From: Symsagittifera roscoffensis | Taxonomy: Eukaryota > Xenacoelomorpha > Acoela > Convolutidae | Assembly: GCF_963678635.1 (NCBI RefSeq) | Contig: NC_087069.1 | Span: 55,947,175-56,011,174, forward strand | Direction: 5' to 3' | DNA: 64,000 bases | Shown: positions 63,944-64,000 of the stretch, piece by piece | How positions within the stretch are numbered: position 1 is the first letter of the stretch | Layout of the letters: the number at the start of each line of letters is the position of its first letter | Position numbers and translations under genes: made by a program | Notes under the pieces: generated by a model | The model's database searches: none | What the model was told of the DNA's origin: nothing | Seen by the model: only the letters and a program-made list of their open reading frames with translations

Positions 63944-64000
63944 ACGGGGTAAAGGACCAACACAAGAGCTGTACAGCTCATCATGGCGAACCGTTGTTGT
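63944..64000 (-). repeat. Edge of the dispersed repeat also present at 38035-38095
   Basis: GGACCAACACAAGAGCTGTA and CAGCTCATCATGGCGAACCG are the complement of the sequence at 38035-38095. The element continues beyond the window. Confidence 0.65.

Overview
The window is AT-rich nuclear DNA of an invertebrate-type animal. The few host genes that can be seen have GT-AG introns, and most of the rest is mobile elements and their remains. I cannot name the species. A run of 200 N at 27550-27749 marks an assembly gap.

The main feature is one very large Ty3/gypsy-type LTR retroelement, 6138-25049 on the plus strand (18.9 kb). Its two 410-bp LTRs look identical by eye, so it inserted recently. Its order is: 5' LTR, primer-binding site, small leader ORF (6635-6868), long structured leader, basic-protein ORF (7802-8269), gag (8244-11465), protease (to 12789), reverse transcriptase (12821-13681), RNase H plus integrase (13644-16103, then an in-frame TAA and an open tail to 16469), two tiny hydrophobic ORFs (17068-17484), a 378-codon ORF with no methionine codon (17490-18626), an envelope-like glycoprotein (18614-21232), an unknown 601-residue protein (21229-23034), a 1.6-kb 3' noncoding part, and the 3' LTR. 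The last three ORFs overlap at their ends (13 nt, then ATGA). This is the gene packing of a complex retrovirus-like agent, not of a simple retrotransposon. The glycoprotein resembles the arthropod chuvirus (Monjiviricetes) glycoprotein family.

A second, older and decayed copy of the same family lies on the minus strand (about 45966-60371, with extra LTR copies from 44862). It carries recognisable remains of nearly every accessory ORF, which supports these ORFs as real genes. It has lost integrase and the hydrophobic ORFs by one internal deletion, has a corrupted protease active site, and carries a fresh 786-bp tandem duplication.

Other content. 1-700: wreck of a BEL/Pao-like integrase. 905-3790: large inverted repeat holding a near-perfect palindrome. 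4261-5165: a well-supported two-exon gene for a small secreted, prohormone-like protein. 25050-36550: mostly featureless or low-complexity DNA with simple repeats and one LTR-like relic. 36550-44622: a cluster of foldback or TIR elements whose ends resemble ACCCGC/ACCCGG, plus a broken Mutator-like transposase. 60372-64000: possible host exons on the minus strand, a C-type-lectin-like terminal exon, and the edge of another dispersed repeat.
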